A DNA stretch of 64,000 bases from Sporosarcina limicola (GCF_014873855.1 NZ_JADBEL010000010.1:1-64000); one strand, 5' to 3'; positions 8,218-17,374 are shown, counted from the stretch's first letter. Numbers and translations: made by a program. The notes: generated from the sequence alone by a model not told the origin.

Positions 8218-8345
8218 TTGAACTGCATCTCCTTGAATAAATGTATTCTGAAATTAATCCTTTATTATTATAGCCCGAAAGTTATGTAATCGTCTAATTA
8301 ACTTGGTAATCAATTTGCAGTCTGTGCATAAAACGTACACCGCAA

Positions 8346-8384
8346 TAAAAAAACGCACACTGATTTCTAGAATCAGTGTGCGTT
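8346..8384 (-). terminator. Terminator of the oxidase operon
   Basis: Perfect 14-bp stem: AACGCACACTGATT (8352-8365) and AATCAGTGTGCGTT (8371-8384) with a TCTAG loop. Seven T follow on the minus strand, 10 bp past the stop of subunit I. Confidence 0.92.
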
Positions 8385-8394
8385 AATTATGAAT

Positions 8395-10050
8395 TTATCG
8401 TCCAATCGGCCAGTCAAATGGAACTGATCCAGGAGGTGAGTGTCTCATAATATCAAACATCGGAATTGTATATGCGAATAGGATAAGCGCAATTGTAATA
8501 GCAATCCACAAATACCAGTTTTCAAGAATTTTAGGCGATTTTTCAGCATCTTCTTCCTCGTCTGCAATCGGGAACTCTTCAACACCACGTGGTGCGAAGA
8601 AACTGAGTTGGATGAAAATGTAGACCATCAAAATGATACCGATGAACAAAATCGTCCCACCAACCGCTTGTGCAAGTTGATAATTGAGCCATGTAGCAAC
8701 TTGTTCTCCTCCTGCGTATTCAGAGAAGCTGGAGCGGCGTGGTCCACCGATAAGACCTTGGATATGCATGGAACCGGACATGATTGCCATACCGAGTGTC
8801 CAGACGAATGCTTGGATGATACCGAGTTTGTTCAACTTCGGCGTTAATCTTCTTCCTGTCAGATGCGGCACTAGCCAATACGTAATTCCAAAGAATGTTA
8901 AAACGACAGTTGTTGCGACTGTCAAATGGAAGTGACCTGTAATCCAAATCGTATTGTGGACAAGCGCATTCATTTGGTAGGATGCGTTGATGATACCACC
9001 TGCACCGCCTGGGATGAACGCAAGCATTCCAATAAATGGAGCAAGGAACCGCACATCTTTCCACGGAAGTTTCTTAAACCAGCCAAAAAGACTGGTGAAC
9101 CCTTTTTTGCGTCCAGCTGCTTCAAATGTGGCGAAAAGCGAGAACGCTGTCATCAATGAAGGGATGATAACCATGAATGTCAAAATAACTTGAATGAATT
9201 TCCAAGTAGGATCGATTCCCGGTTCAGTAAGCTGATGGTGCAACCCTACCGGAATCGAAAACATCAAGAATAAAATGAACGCCAATCTTGCAAGTGAATC
9301 ACTAAATATTTTTCCGCCAATAATTTTCGGGATGATTGCATACCATGCCATGTAGGCAGGAAGCAACCAGAAGTAGACGAGCGGGTGACCAAAGTACCAG
9401 AATAATGTACGGCTTAGTAATACATTGATTGTTTCTGCGTAGCCGAGTGACCATGGGATGAACTGAACGATAACAGTAGCTGCCAATCCAAGAGTAGCGA
9501 TGAACCACATAATCATATTAATGACGACCATGAAGGCTAGAAGTGGTGATTTCTCACCTTTATGTGCTTTCTTCCAAACGTAAAGTTGACGGAAGTTGAC
9601 GAAAGCGGCAATCCAGCTCCCGACGACAACAAACGTCAGCCCAATGTAAAATGCCGGATGGGCGCGTAGTGGCGCATAGAATGTATACAATACAGATGCC
9701 TGACCAACGAGGATTGTCACTGCAGCCATGGCGGTACCGATAAGCATTATCCAGAATGCCAACCATGCAGCTTTTCGTTGTTTATCAGAAATACCGACTG
9801 TTTTCCCCATGAGCGAGTTTTGGAAGCCGATAATGAAAAAAGTAGTAAAGACAAGGCCGAGAATCACGCCGTGTACTGTTAGGAGCGTGTAGTAATCGAT
9901 GCCGAATGGCAATGTGAATTTACCAGAACGTACAAGTGTCTGCAACAGCCCCATCAGACCTCCAATGAGAAGAGATGCAAATGTAACGTGCATAAAAGCC
10001 ATATACAACCTAGACTCTTGTTTAGAGAATAATAGGTAATTTTTAGACAT
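8395..10050 (-). CDS. cbaA: b(o/a)3-type cytochrome c oxidase subunit I
   Basis: Catalytic subunit of a type B haem-copper terminal oxidase that reduces O2 to water and pumps protons; 551 residues, about 13 membrane helices. Visible ligands include the low-spin haem His in LLTVHGVILG, the CuB His-Tyr pair in FWYFGHPLVYFWLLPAY, the HH pair in GLHHQL, and HFHL for the haem His residues. It is the last gene of a three-gene operon and overlaps the subunit II stop by one base (the stop A serves as the first base of ATG). ba3-type oxidases have high O2 affinity and favour low aeration. Confidence 0.95.
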   Translation of the reverse strand: MSKNYLLFSKQESRLYMAFMHVTFASLLIGGLMGLLQTLVRSGKFTLPFGIDYYTLLTVHGVILGLVFTTFFIIGFQNSLMGKTVGISDKQRKAAWLAFWIMLIGTAMAAVTILVGQASVLYTFYAPLRAHPAFYIGLTFVVVGSWIAAFVNFRQLYVWKKAHKGEKSPLLAFMVVINMIMWFIATLGLAATVIVQFIPWSLGYAETINVLLSRTLFWYFGHPLVYFWLLPAYMAWYAIIPKIIGGKIFSDSLARLAFILFLMFSIPVGLHHQLTEPGIDPTWKFIQVILTFMVIIPSLMTAFSLFATFEAAGRKKGFTSLFGWFKKLPWKDVRFLAPFIGMLAFIPGGAGGIINASYQMNALVHNTIWITGHFHLTVATTVVLTFFGITYWLVPHLTGRRLTPKLNKLGIIQAFVWTLGMAIMSGSMHIQGLIGGPRRSSFSEYAGGEQVATWLNYQLAQAVGGTILFIGIILMVYIFIQLSFFAPRGVEEFPIADEEEDAEKSPKILENWYLWIAITIALILFAYTIPMFDIMRHSPPGSVPFDWPIGR

Positions 10051-10553
10051 TATTCATACACCTCCACTGTTCCATACATCTGGTGATGACCGACGCCACA
10101 GTATTCATTACAGACAACAGTAAAAGTCCCGGTATTTTTCATTACCGTCTCATAACGGCTGATGTGGCCGGGCTCAACCATCATATTGACGTTGGTTCCC
10201 GCAACTTGGAAGCCGTGTACAACGTCCTTTGAAGTAATTTGATAAAGCACTGTGGAATCTTTCGGGATACGGATTGTTTTGACCGCTTTCTCGTCTATGT
10301 CTGTTCCAAAATCATAATTAAAAGCCGAAGCGACCATGTTGACGATATATTTCCCGTCTGCCACTTCGCGAACGCCAAGGTTTTCAGGTTTGAAAGCCTC
10401 ATATGCCTCCACGTTTTGTGGATCGATTGTTTCGATATGGCTTTGTGGATGAGTTCCTTTCCAGAACGCGGCAAAACCGATAATAAGTAAGAAAAGTGCG
10501 AGCGAGCCTAATCCGAGAGTGAGCCATATTTTTTCGTATTTATGCAAATGCAT
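10050..10553 (-). CDS. cbaB: b(o/a)3-type cytochrome c oxidase subunit II
   Basis: CuA-bearing subunit that accepts electrons from cytochrome c; 167 residues. One N-terminal membrane anchor (about residues 12-30) is followed by a cupredoxin domain. CuA ligands are visible: His in DVVHGFQVAGTNVN, then CNEYCGVGHHQM with two Cys and a His, and a Met. Subunit IIa lies 25 bp upstream and subunit I starts at its stop codon, so the three are cotranscribed. Confidence 0.94.
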   Translation of the reverse strand: MHLHKYEKIWLTLGLGSLALFLLIIGFAAFWKGTHPQSHIETIDPQNVEAYEAFKPENLGVREVADGKYIVNMVASAFNYDFGTDIDEKAVKTIRIPKDSTVLYQITSKDVVHGFQVAGTNVNMMVEPGHISRYETVMKNTGTFTVVCNEYCGVGHHQMYGTVEVYE

Positions 10554-10578
10554 AGTTTACCCTCCTAACATATAGTCG

Positions 10579-10725
10579 TTATCTAGATAGAAATAGTGCG
10601 TACAGCCCGAACCAAGCTATAAGGATGAAGATACCTAACAACATGACGGAAATAAAAGTCCCTTTTAAATTAATAGAAGATTCGTTTTGGCTTGGCTGTT
10701 GTTGCTTTGGATTTCCTTTCCCCAT
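10579..10725 (-). CDS. Cytochrome c oxidase subunit IIa (small)
   Basis: A 48-residue protein preceded by AGAGGAGGTG. The N-terminus MGKGNPKQQQPSQNE is hydrophilic and a single membrane helix follows (residues about 23-45, TFISVMLLGIFILIAWFG). Size, topology and place directly before subunit II match the CoxIIa family that completes ba3 oxidases. It is the first gene of the operon. It is easy to miss because of its length. Confidence 0.88.
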   Translation of the reverse strand: MGKGNPKQQQPSQNESSINLKGTFISVMLLGIFILIAWFGLYALFLSR

Positions 10726-10835
10726 TGTTACACCTCCTCTTCATGATGCAGTAAATCCTTCTTACCTTTATCATAAACATGCGGTCGAATATGGGAATTA
10801 GGGTAATCCCTATGTCAGTCGAAAAAAGGCCTGAT

Positions 10836-10852
10836 TTCACAATTTGTTCACA
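10836..10852. promoter_or_regulatory. Tandem TTCACA half-sites upstream of the oxidase operon
   Basis: TTCACA at 10836 and at 10847 are 11 bp apart, one helical turn, in direct orientation (TGTGAA on the coding strand). Tandem TTTGTGAAT-like sites are known for the redox response regulator ResD in B. subtilis. They lie about 110 bp before the subunit IIa gene. Assignment to ResD is tentative. The rest of the 10726-11020 gap shows only promoter-like AT-rich DNA. Confidence 0.3.
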
Positions 10853-11020
10853 CTTCCTTCATACTTTAGACAAAGTAGTATGCTAGTTTTTGAAGAGTTC
10901 CAGCTTAGGAAAGGGAAGGCGGCGAATAGAGCTGAATGAATTTCATTAGAGTTGACCATATTCAATCTGAAAATTACAATGAAGGAATGGCGAAAAATTA
11001 GTGAGAGAAGGTTGAATTGA

Positions 11021-11722
11021 ATGAGAAATTTAAACCATGTAAAAGTTGATAACGCAGAAAAAGGTGCTGAACTTACCTATAATATTATAAAAGAGGAACT
11101 TGAGAGTGGCCGATTGCATGTGCTTGGTCTTGCAACAGGAAGTACGATGGTTCCTGTTTATAAGGAATTGACTAAATCGAATCTAGATTTTACGAATGTA
11201 GTTACTTTCAATTTAGATGAGTATGTTGGGGTAACGGCAACAAGTCCGAATAGTTATGCCTATTTTATGGTGGAACATTTATTTAGTAAGAAGAAATTCA
11301 AAGAAACACATATTCCTAATGGTATGGCGGAGAATTTAGATGAAGAATGCGCAATGTATGAAATGTTTTTAGAAAAAAATCCGCTCGACATTCAGCTTCT
11401 GGGTGTTGGAGAAAATGGCCATATCGCGTTTAATGAACCAGGGACATCATCCGACTCTGTTACACACGAAGCCTATCTAACCGAATCGACACTAGGTGTG
11501 AATAGCCAATATTTTGAGAACGATGATAAAATTCCCGAAACGGCTTTGACGATGGGGATTTCTTCGATTATGGGTGCGAAAAAATTGATTTTGCTTGCTT
11601 TTGGTGAAAAAAAGAGGCCCGCAATTAACAAGCTTCTTGAAGGAAATGTACTGGCTGACTGGCCAATTACGGAATTATTGAAGCATGATGATTTAATTGT
11701 CATTACTGATCTAGAGATTTAA
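11021..11722 (+). CDS. nagB: Glucosamine-6-phosphate deaminase
   Basis: Converts glucosamine-6-phosphate to fructose-6-phosphate and ammonia, letting the cell use amino sugars and recycle wall material; 233 residues, near the 235-245 of the monomeric Bacillus type. Family motifs include LGLATGSTM (phosphate site), FNLDEYVG, SYAYFM, and the catalytic LLGVGENGHIAFNEPG with the DEY Asp/Glu and GENGHIAFN His. The usual partner nagA is not beside it. A hairpin element starts inside its stop codon and a strong terminator follows. Confidence 0.95.
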   Translation: MRNLNHVKVDNAEKGAELTYNIIKEELESGRLHVLGLATGSTMVPVYKELTKSNLDFTNVVTFNLDEYVGVTATSPNSYAYFMVEHLFSKKKFKETHIPNGMAENLDEECAMYEMFLEKNPLDIQLLGVGENGHIAFNEPGTSSDSVTHEAYLTESTLGVNSQYFENDDKIPETALTMGISSIMGAKKLILLAFGEKKRPAINKLLEGNVLADWPITELLKHDDLIVITDLEI

Positions 11723-11809
11723 CTTTATTTAGCAGAAGTCACCCACTTTAATAAGTGGTGAGATGAATGCAAAGTGTGTAGAAATTCAAAATCGCTGCTG
11801 AATAAAGTT
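11721..11809 (+). repeat. Dispersed hairpin element, copy 2, with terminal inverted repeats
   Basis: AACTTTATTTAGCAG (11721-11735) and CTGCTGAATAAAGTT (11795-11809) are inverted repeats matching at 14 of 15 positions that bound the copy. Inside lies the same CCACTT-TAAT-AAGTGG hairpin and GCAAAGTGTGTAGA flank seen at 3572 and 55994. The 89-bp unit looks MITE-like. Confidence 0.7.
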
Positions 11810-11844
11810 AAAGCCCCCCAGCGTATTTGATTAGTGAAATTTGA

Positions 11845-11876
11845 AACCGCATTCCGCTTATGGAATGCGGTTTTTT
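11845..11876 (+). terminator. Intrinsic terminator of nagB
   Basis: AACCGCATTCC (11845-11855) and GGAATGCGGTT (11862-11872) form an 11-bp stem followed by six T. Confidence 0.92.
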
Positions 11877-12047
11877 ATATAGTTTGGATCGTTTATTTAC
11901 AAAAAAAAACGACTATATTACACAAAACTCTTTTATCATGTTTTATGTAACGATGTTGTTACATAATTGTAATGTAACAACGGTTTGAATCATGTTAAAG
12001 TTATTTTAGATTATTTGTCAGATAAATTAACCCTATTGGAGGAACAT

Positions 12048-12539
12048 ATGAAACTTACATTTGCTATGAAAAAGACGGTTTTGATCAATGCAATGGTATT
12101 TTTATTACTTGTCGCGCCTTTTACAGGACAGGCTGAAGCCTCATCTAAAGCAGACTCAATATCTAATACTGCAACAAGCCTCTCAGGGATTAAGTATGCT
12201 TATGGTGGTACAACTACTAGCGGGTTTGATTGCTCAGGTTATGTTAGTTATGTTTTTAAACAACATGATGTTGATTTGTCACGTACATCATCTGGTATGT
12301 ATGCGTCGGGAATGGCTGTTAATAAAGCGGAATTAGAAACCGGAGATCTTGTATTTTTCAATACATCCGGTAGTGGCGTTTCGCATGTAGGGATATACAT
12401 AGGTGATGGAAGTTTTGCGCATGCATCCACATCAAAAGGAGTGCGCGTTGATAAGTTGGACGACCCCTATTATTGGGGTGATCGTTTCGTAGGTGCAAAA
12501 CGCATCTCGGGTGTGAATGCAGTTGCTTCTACAAAATGA
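12048..12539 (+). CDS. Secreted NlpC/P60 peptidoglycan endopeptidase
   Basis: Single-domain cell-wall hydrolase of 163 residues that should cut peptide stems of peptidoglycan. The ATG at 12048 follows GGAGGA by 4-5 bases; a second Met at codon 7 is possible. The signal peptide ends near GQAEA-SS (residue 31). The NlpC/P60 domain fills the rest: AYGGTTTSGFDCSGYVSYVF with catalytic Cys62, then GVSHVGIYIGD with His113, and His125. There is no LysM or SH3 targeting domain. It is closely similar to the C-terminal domain of the protein at 4251-5384, which has lost this Cys. It is transcribed alone. Confidence 0.93.
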   Translation: MKLTFAMKKTVLINAMVFLLLVAPFTGQAEASSKADSISNTATSLSGIKYAYGGTTTSGFDCSGYVSYVFKQHDVDLSRTSSGMYASGMAVNKAELETGDLVFFNTSGSGVSHVGIYIGDGSFAHASTSKGVRVDKLDDPYYWGDRFVGAKRISGVNAVASTK

Positions 12540-12550
12540 ACATTTGAAAA

Positions 12551-12588
12551 AAACGTGGGTTCGTCATTTGACGGACCCACGTTTTTTT
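12551..12588 (+). terminator. Intrinsic terminator of the NlpC/P60 gene
   Basis: AAACGTGGGTTCGTC and GACGGACCCACGTTT form a 15-bp stem with one G-T style mismatch and a four-base loop, followed by T residues. A-run upstream makes it usable in both directions. Confidence 0.88.
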
Positions 12589-12675
12589 ATTGCTCAGAAA
12601 GTTAAGAAAGTGTGTATAATGTAACATCTAAGTTGCGATTAGAATACTAAAATTACGTGTAGCTTGAGTAAATAT

Positions 12676-12728
12676 AAAAAGCTGCACGACTAGGTCGGAA
12701 TCTCTCTGACTTAGTCGTGCAACTTTTT
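12676..12728 (-). terminator. Terminator of the secA2-slaP operon
   Basis: The arms AAAAAGCTGCACGACTA and TAGTCGTGCAACTTTTT pair with one mismatch around a 19-base loop. It lies just past the slaP stop on the minus strand. Confidence 0.85.
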
Positions 12729-12734
12729 ATACGT

Positions 12735-13637
12735 TTAAGCGTTTTGCTGTGGAACCCGAACTGTCCAGCGGGAAAAGTCAGGTTCCTCTTTTTGGATCAT
12801 TTCTTTTGGGTAGATAAAGGTCCATGGTTTTGACGTATTTGCTTTAACTGATAGTGAATCAAGTGAAAATGAACCTTGTGCGACAAGATCACCGGCTGCA
12901 TCAATTAGCTCGAGAGGGAGATTCTCGATGTTGATTTGCTTTGAATGACCGTTCCGGATGAATATGGAGGCAGCGATGCTTCCATTATCCTGCGATTTAA
13001 CTTGGAATCCACTAATATTTACTTCGCGTGGTTTTAATTTCGGGAGACCTTCAACGACTTTTGAAAGTTCTACTTTTTGTTCGTCTGTCAGACCATCTTC
13101 CCAAGCTTGTTCTAGTTCAAGTTTATGAGGAACCATCGATTGGACGTTGAATGCCAGTTTCCAGTTTTCTGAAGGTGGTTGTTCCGAGAAGATATTGTCT
13201 TTCGTAAAGACAAACACCCAAGGTCTCGCACTGCGAGCCGGAATATCACCGAGTTCCTTTAAATCGAATTCGTCTGAAGCGAGTGTCTTTCCATCTTCAT
13301 CAAGTACCAACAGTTCAACCGATCCAACCGAAATCTGTTGATCGAGTGAAGAACGGAAAAATGCTTTTACGAGCCAGCTACCGTTAGCTGGCTCGACATC
13401 GATGTCGATGCCGGATAGGGAAATTTGGTTCGGTTTGAGTGGTTCGAGTTCATTCGACAGGAAACGGAAGACATAATCCTGCTCTTGTGGAACGTCCCAT
13501 TCAGGATGAAGAGAGAGCGTTGTCTCGACTTCGTCCGTATTTACTGATTGGTTTACGCCGTCAACGATTTCTTCAGAACCAACTATGCTATCTAATCCTG
13601 TTTTTTCAGCATTCTTAAAAAAAGAAAAAAGTTTCAT
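12735..13637 (-). CDS. slaP: Accessory Sec system S-layer assembly protein, SlaP-like
   Basis: Protein of 300 residues made of two copies of one beta-rich module, roughly residues 40-165 and 175-298. Matching segments in the copies are LKPNQISLSGIDIDV versus LKPREVNISGFQVKS, and ARPWVFVFTKDNIF versus SKPWTFIYPKEMI. There is no signal peptide. This duplicated architecture beside secA2 matches the B. anthracis SlaP family, which helps SecA2 export S-layer proteins. It starts 2 bp after the secA2 stop, so the two are cotranscribed. No S-layer (SLH) gene lies in the window. Confidence 0.82.
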   Translation of the reverse strand: MKLFSFFKNAEKTGLDSIVGSEEIVDGVNQSVNTDEVETTLSLHPEWDVPQEQDYVFRFLSNELEPLKPNQISLSGIDIDVEPANGSWLVKAFFRSSLDQQISVGSVELLVLDEDGKTLASDEFDLKELGDIPARSARPWVFVFTKDNIFSEQPPSENWKLAFNVQSMVPHKLELEQAWEDGLTDEQKVELSKVVEGLPKLKPREVNISGFQVKSQDNGSIAASIFIRNGHSKQINIENLPLELIDAAGDLVAQGSFSLDSLSVKANTSKPWTFIYPKEMIQKEEPDFSRWTVRVPQQNA

Positions 13638-13639
13638 TG

Positions 13640-15997
13640 TTATACCTCCTGATGTTCAGTAATGAGTTTCATAAAGCCAATTACTTCAGATGCGATGTCC
13701 CGACGCAGCTTCTGATAATGTGTACCGAATAGCTGCAGTCCTTCACGTTGATAAATGCGCATCGGATCTTCTTGACTGTAAGAACGAAGTCCGATACCTT
13801 CTTTCAAGCGTGTCATGACTTCAAGGTGCTTAACCCACATCGTGTCGATATAAGTCAATTTAACCTGTGGAATCATCTGATTAACTTGTTCATTTTCTGA
13901 GAATGAATCGATAAAGGCAAGCAAGTCAGCGAGTGGGGCCTCGTATGCCTTCAAAACATCAGTTGGCTTTTGAAGTGTACGTGGAATGGAAACAGCGTCT
14001 AAAAGCAAGCCATTCATTGTACGCTCGATACGGTCAAAATTCCAAAGATCTGGTGTTTCCTCTTCAGGGCAACTATCGAAAACAACAAACTCCACTGTCT
14101 CCTCAAGCATCGTTTTCAACTGACCAAGGATGTTCTCACCTTTGAGTACTTTATCGCGAAGTGAGTAGATTACTTCGCGTTGGTCATTGATGACATCATC
14201 GAGTTTTAAATTGTATTCACGCATGGAATAATGCGCACCTTCGACGATACGTTGTGTTCGTTCTGTCAGTTCATCAACTTCAGAATTGAGCACAAGTCCA
14301 TTATCACCCAACGTTATTTTTTTGAGAAGTTTTTCAAGTTCGTCCTTGGCGAAACGTTTGAACATATCATCTTCAAGGGATATGAAGAATCGGCTTTCTC
14401 CTTGGTCCCCTTGTCGTCCCGAGCGACCGCGTAGTTGATTGTCAATACGACGGCTTTCGTGTTTTTCCGTGCCAAGTACGAAAAGTCCGCCATTCTCTTT
14501 GACTCCTTCACCAAGGACAATATCGGTTCCGCGGCCAGCCATGTTTGTCGCAACGGTAATTTGTCCGTGCTGTCCGGCTTGAGAAATAAGGTGAACTTCC
14601 TGCTCAACGCTTTTTGCGTTCAATAAGTGATAATCTAATTTATATTCATCCAAATACTTGACGACTTCCTCAGACTGTAGGATGGATGTTGTCCCAACTA
14701 GAACAGGTTGCCCTTGTTTATTACGATGGGCGACTTCTTTTGCCATCGCTTTATATTTTTGCCCAATTGTTTCATAGACTAGGTCAGGGGAATCAATTCT
14801 TGCGCGTGGACGGTTTGTTGGGATCTGAATGACTTCCATACCATACACTTCGCGAAACTCTTTTTCTTGTGTTTTCGCAGTACCTGTCATCCCGCAAAGT
14901 TGTGGATACATTCTAAAGTAGTTTTGAATTGTAACTTGTGCCTGCGCTTTGTTCTCGTCTGTAATCGGTAGGTCCTCTTTCGCCTCGATTGCCTGGTGGA
15001 GTCCATCGGATAGGGTACGCCCTTCCAAGATTCGACCAGTGAACATATCGACAAGCTCAATTTTTTGGTCTGTTACAATATAATCGACATCACGTTTGAA
15101 AATGACATGTGCACGCACTGCTTGAATCATATAGTGGTAAAGGGTCTGATGTTCCAACTCATATAAGTTATCTATGCCGAACGCTTTTTCAACTTTTTCA
15201 ATACCTGTATCAGTAAGTGAAGTTGCTTTTGTTTCATCATCAAAATCAAAGTCAACTTCAACTTTAAATCGCTGTGCAAGTCGTGCTGCAATTTGATGAA
15301 GATCCGCATCGGCCTGCATTTTTCCAGCGACGATGAGCGGAGTTTTTGCTTCATCGACAAGGATGCTGTCAACCTCATCGATAATGGCGAAATGATACGG
15401 ACGCTGTACTTTTTGCGCGGCTTGCTGAGCCATGTTATCACGTAAATAATCAAAACCGAATTCGGTTCCAACTCCATACGTAATGTCCGCATTGTAAGCG
15501 GCTTGTTTTGCCGGACCTTGCATCATCGGCAGGTTAATGCCAACTGTAAGGCCGAGGAAGCGGTGAATCTGGCCAATCTGTTCGTAGTCCCGTTTTGCGA
15601 GGTAATCATTCACTGTAATGACGTGAACACCTTTACCTTCAAGTGCTCGGACGTAGGACGGAAGGGAAGCGACAAGTGTCTTCCCTTCGCCGGTAGGCAT
15701 TTCAGCGATGTTTCCTTCTGATAGGACGATACCACCGATAAGCTGTACGTCGAAATGACGCATGCCAAGTACTCGTTTAGATGCTTCGCGGACGACGGCG
15801 AAAGCGTCAGGGATAATGGTTTGGATGGTATCTCCTGATTGGATTCGATTTCGAAATGTGTCGGACATGCCGGTTAATTGTTCATCTGACATCGCTTCGT
15901 ATGTAGATTCCAATTTATTTATTTGGTCGACAATCTTCCGGTATTTTCGGAGTTGCCTTTCGCTCGTATGATTTGCACGCTTGAAAATGGATAACAT
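13640..15997 (-). CDS. secA2: Accessory Sec translocase ATPase SecA2
   Basis: Preprotein translocase motor of 785 residues. Nucleotide-binding domain 1 carries MPTGEGKTLVA (Walker A, near 101) and IDEVDSILVDEAKTP (Walker B). The helicase domain 2 has TNMAGRGTDIVLGEGV, followed by QLRGRSGRQGD. It lacks the C-terminal zinc-binding CxCxSG tail of housekeeping SecA, and its pairing with slaP marks it as the accessory enzyme for selected exported proteins, probably S-layer or wall proteins. The start follows AAGGAGCG about 7 bases upstream. The housekeeping secA normally lies elsewhere. Confidence 0.92.
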   Translation of the reverse strand: MLSIFKRANHTSERQLRKYRKIVDQINKLESTYEAMSDEQLTGMSDTFRNRIQSGDTIQTIIPDAFAVVREASKRVLGMRHFDVQLIGGIVLSEGNIAEMPTGEGKTLVASLPSYVRALEGKGVHVITVNDYLAKRDYEQIGQIHRFLGLTVGINLPMMQGPAKQAAYNADITYGVGTEFGFDYLRDNMAQQAAQKVQRPYHFAIIDEVDSILVDEAKTPLIVAGKMQADADLHQIAARLAQRFKVEVDFDFDDETKATSLTDTGIEKVEKAFGIDNLYELEHQTLYHYMIQAVRAHVIFKRDVDYIVTDQKIELVDMFTGRILEGRTLSDGLHQAIEAKEDLPITDENKAQAQVTIQNYFRMYPQLCGMTGTAKTQEKEFREVYGMEVIQIPTNRPRARIDSPDLVYETIGQKYKAMAKEVAHRNKQGQPVLVGTTSILQSEEVVKYLDEYKLDYHLLNAKSVEQEVHLISQAGQHGQITVATNMAGRGTDIVLGEGVKENGGLFVLGTEKHESRRIDNQLRGRSGRQGDQGESRFFISLEDDMFKRFAKDELEKLLKKITLGDNGLVLNSEVDELTERTQRIVEGAHYSMREYNLKLDDVINDQREVIYSLRDKVLKGENILGQLKTMLEETVEFVVFDSCPEEETPDLWNFDRIERTMNGLLLDAVSIPRTLQKPTDVLKAYEAPLADLLAFIDSFSENEQVNQMIPQVKLTYIDTMWVKHLEVMTRLKEGIGLRSYSQEDPMRIYQREGLQLFGTHYQKLRRDIASEVIGFMKLITEHQEV

Positions 15998-16209
15998 GAT
16001 TGAACGCTCCTTTTTTCTAATCCTTAATAAGGACCCGTCCCCATTTTATCAAAAAGAACGGTAAATGACTACCTTGAGCTGATAATTATCTAATAGCCGA
16101 AGGGAAGAGACAGAGGATGGAGCGAGGTTGAGGAGAGAAAGGTAAGTCAGACTGAGAAAGTGGGGGATGGAAAATATTTAGCTAGTAAAGTGCTTTCCTT
16201 GTCTAGACA

Positions 16210-16218
16210 TGTTATAAT
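16210..16218 (+). promoter_or_regulatory. Extended -10 promoter of tagO
   Basis: TGT-TATAAT at 16210-16218 is a consensus extended -10 element with no good -35 box. It lies 43 bp before the tagO start codon. Confidence 0.55.
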
Positions 16219-16261
16219 ACTGTTGATTTGATAAATTATGATTTTTTTAGGGAGGAAGGAC

Positions 16262-17305
16262 ATGTTATTCCTTGCTGTGGCTGCCGCTTTTGTGGCATCC
16301 CTTATATTTACACCACTTGTCATTAAATTGGCATTCCGGATTGGAGCAGTCGATCATCCGAACTATAGGAAAGTACATGCGACTGTTATGCCGCGCATTG
16401 GAGGCCTCGCTATATTTGGTGCGTTTCTGGTTGGCTATTTCATATTACGGCCTGAAGATGAACACGCGATTGGTATTTTCATCGGCGCCCTCATTATTAT
16501 TGTAACGGGATTCCTTGATGATATGTTTGACATTACTGCAAAAGCTAAACTTGCTGGTCAATTAACTGCAGCTATCCTAGTTGTCACTTGGGGCGGTTTG
16601 CAAATCGATTTCATCAATCTACCGCTTCTTGGTCAATTCGATTTTGGCTACTTGAGTATTCCTATCACGATTATTTGGATCATAGGCATAACGAATGCAA
16701 TCAACCTTATTGATGGACTGGACGGATTGGCAGCAGGCGTTTCGACAATTGCACTTTTGTCAATCACGGTCATGGCAATAATTATGGGGAATGTATTCGT
16801 TGCCGCGACAGCTGCAATTCTCGCAGCAAGTTCACTTGGTTTCCTGTTTTTTAACTTTCATCCTGCGAAAATTTTCATGGGGGACACAGGTGCACTGTTT
16901 CTTGGTTTTATGATATCGGTCCTTGCGTTGTTAGGTTTCAAGAATGTTGCTGTTGTTTCACTCATTATCCCGATTATTATGCTTGGTGTCCCGATTTCCG
17001 ATACATTTTTTGCGATTGTTCGTCGAATTCGCATGAAACAACCGATTTCAGCACCGGATAAGTCGCATTTACACCATTGCCTGTTACGCACGGGATTTTC
17101 CCATAGGCAAACAGTATTAATTATTTATGGTCTAGCCATCTTGTTTGGCGTTGCAGCAGTGTTGTTTTCGCAAGCGACGGTTTGGGGAGCGATTTTGCTC
17201 ATCATTGTCATGCTAATTGTAATTGAATTATTCGTTGAAATCATTGGGCTTGCAGGTTCGAACTATCGACCATTATTAAATCTTGTCCGTTTGATTGGTA
17301 AGTAA
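16262..17305 (+). CDS. tagO: Undecaprenyl-phosphate GlcNAc-1-phosphate transferase
   Basis: Membrane enzyme starting wall teichoic acid (and related glycopolymer) synthesis by moving GlcNAc-1-P from UDP-GlcNAc to undecaprenyl phosphate. It has 347 residues from the ATG at 16262, which follows GGAGGAAGG; the in-frame ATG at 16238 overlaps the promoter leader. About 10-11 membrane segments. MraY/WecA-family motifs are present: DDMFD-type Asp residues after VTGFL, NAINLIDGLDGLAAG, a GDTGALFLGF motif and HHCLLRTGFSHRQ. The LCP ligase that attaches its product is the next gene, convergent, as in B. subtilis tagO-tagV. Confidence 0.95.
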   Translation: MLFLAVAAAFVASLIFTPLVIKLAFRIGAVDHPNYRKVHATVMPRIGGLAIFGAFLVGYFILRPEDEHAIGIFIGALIIIVTGFLDDMFDITAKAKLAGQLTAAILVVTWGGLQIDFINLPLLGQFDFGYLSIPITIIWIIGITNAINLIDGLDGLAAGVSTIALLSITVMAIIMGNVFVAATAAILAASSLGFLFFNFHPAKIFMGDTGALFLGFMISVLALLGFKNVAVVSLIIPIIMLGVPISDTFFAIVRRIRMKQPISAPDKSHLHHCLLRTGFSHRQTVLIIYGLAILFGVAAVLFSQATVWGAILLIIVMLIVIELFVEIIGLAGSNYRPLLNLVRLIGK

Positions 17306-17327
17306 AGATGAATATGTATCCTGAAAA

Positions 17328-17374
17328 AAACCGACCATACACCTTTTCACTAAGGTAGTATGGTCGGTTTTTTT
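17328..17374 (+). terminator. Bidirectional terminator between tagO and the LCP gene
   Basis: AAACCGACCATAC (17328-17340) and GTATGGTCGGTTT (17358-17370) form a 13-bp stem with A-tract before and T-tract after. It can end both convergent genes. Confidence 0.9.

Noticed and set aside
8242..8256. CodY box upstream of brnQ
   Set aside because: Only about 10 of 15 consensus positions match, which is not enough to call although brnQ is a known CodY target in B. subtilis.
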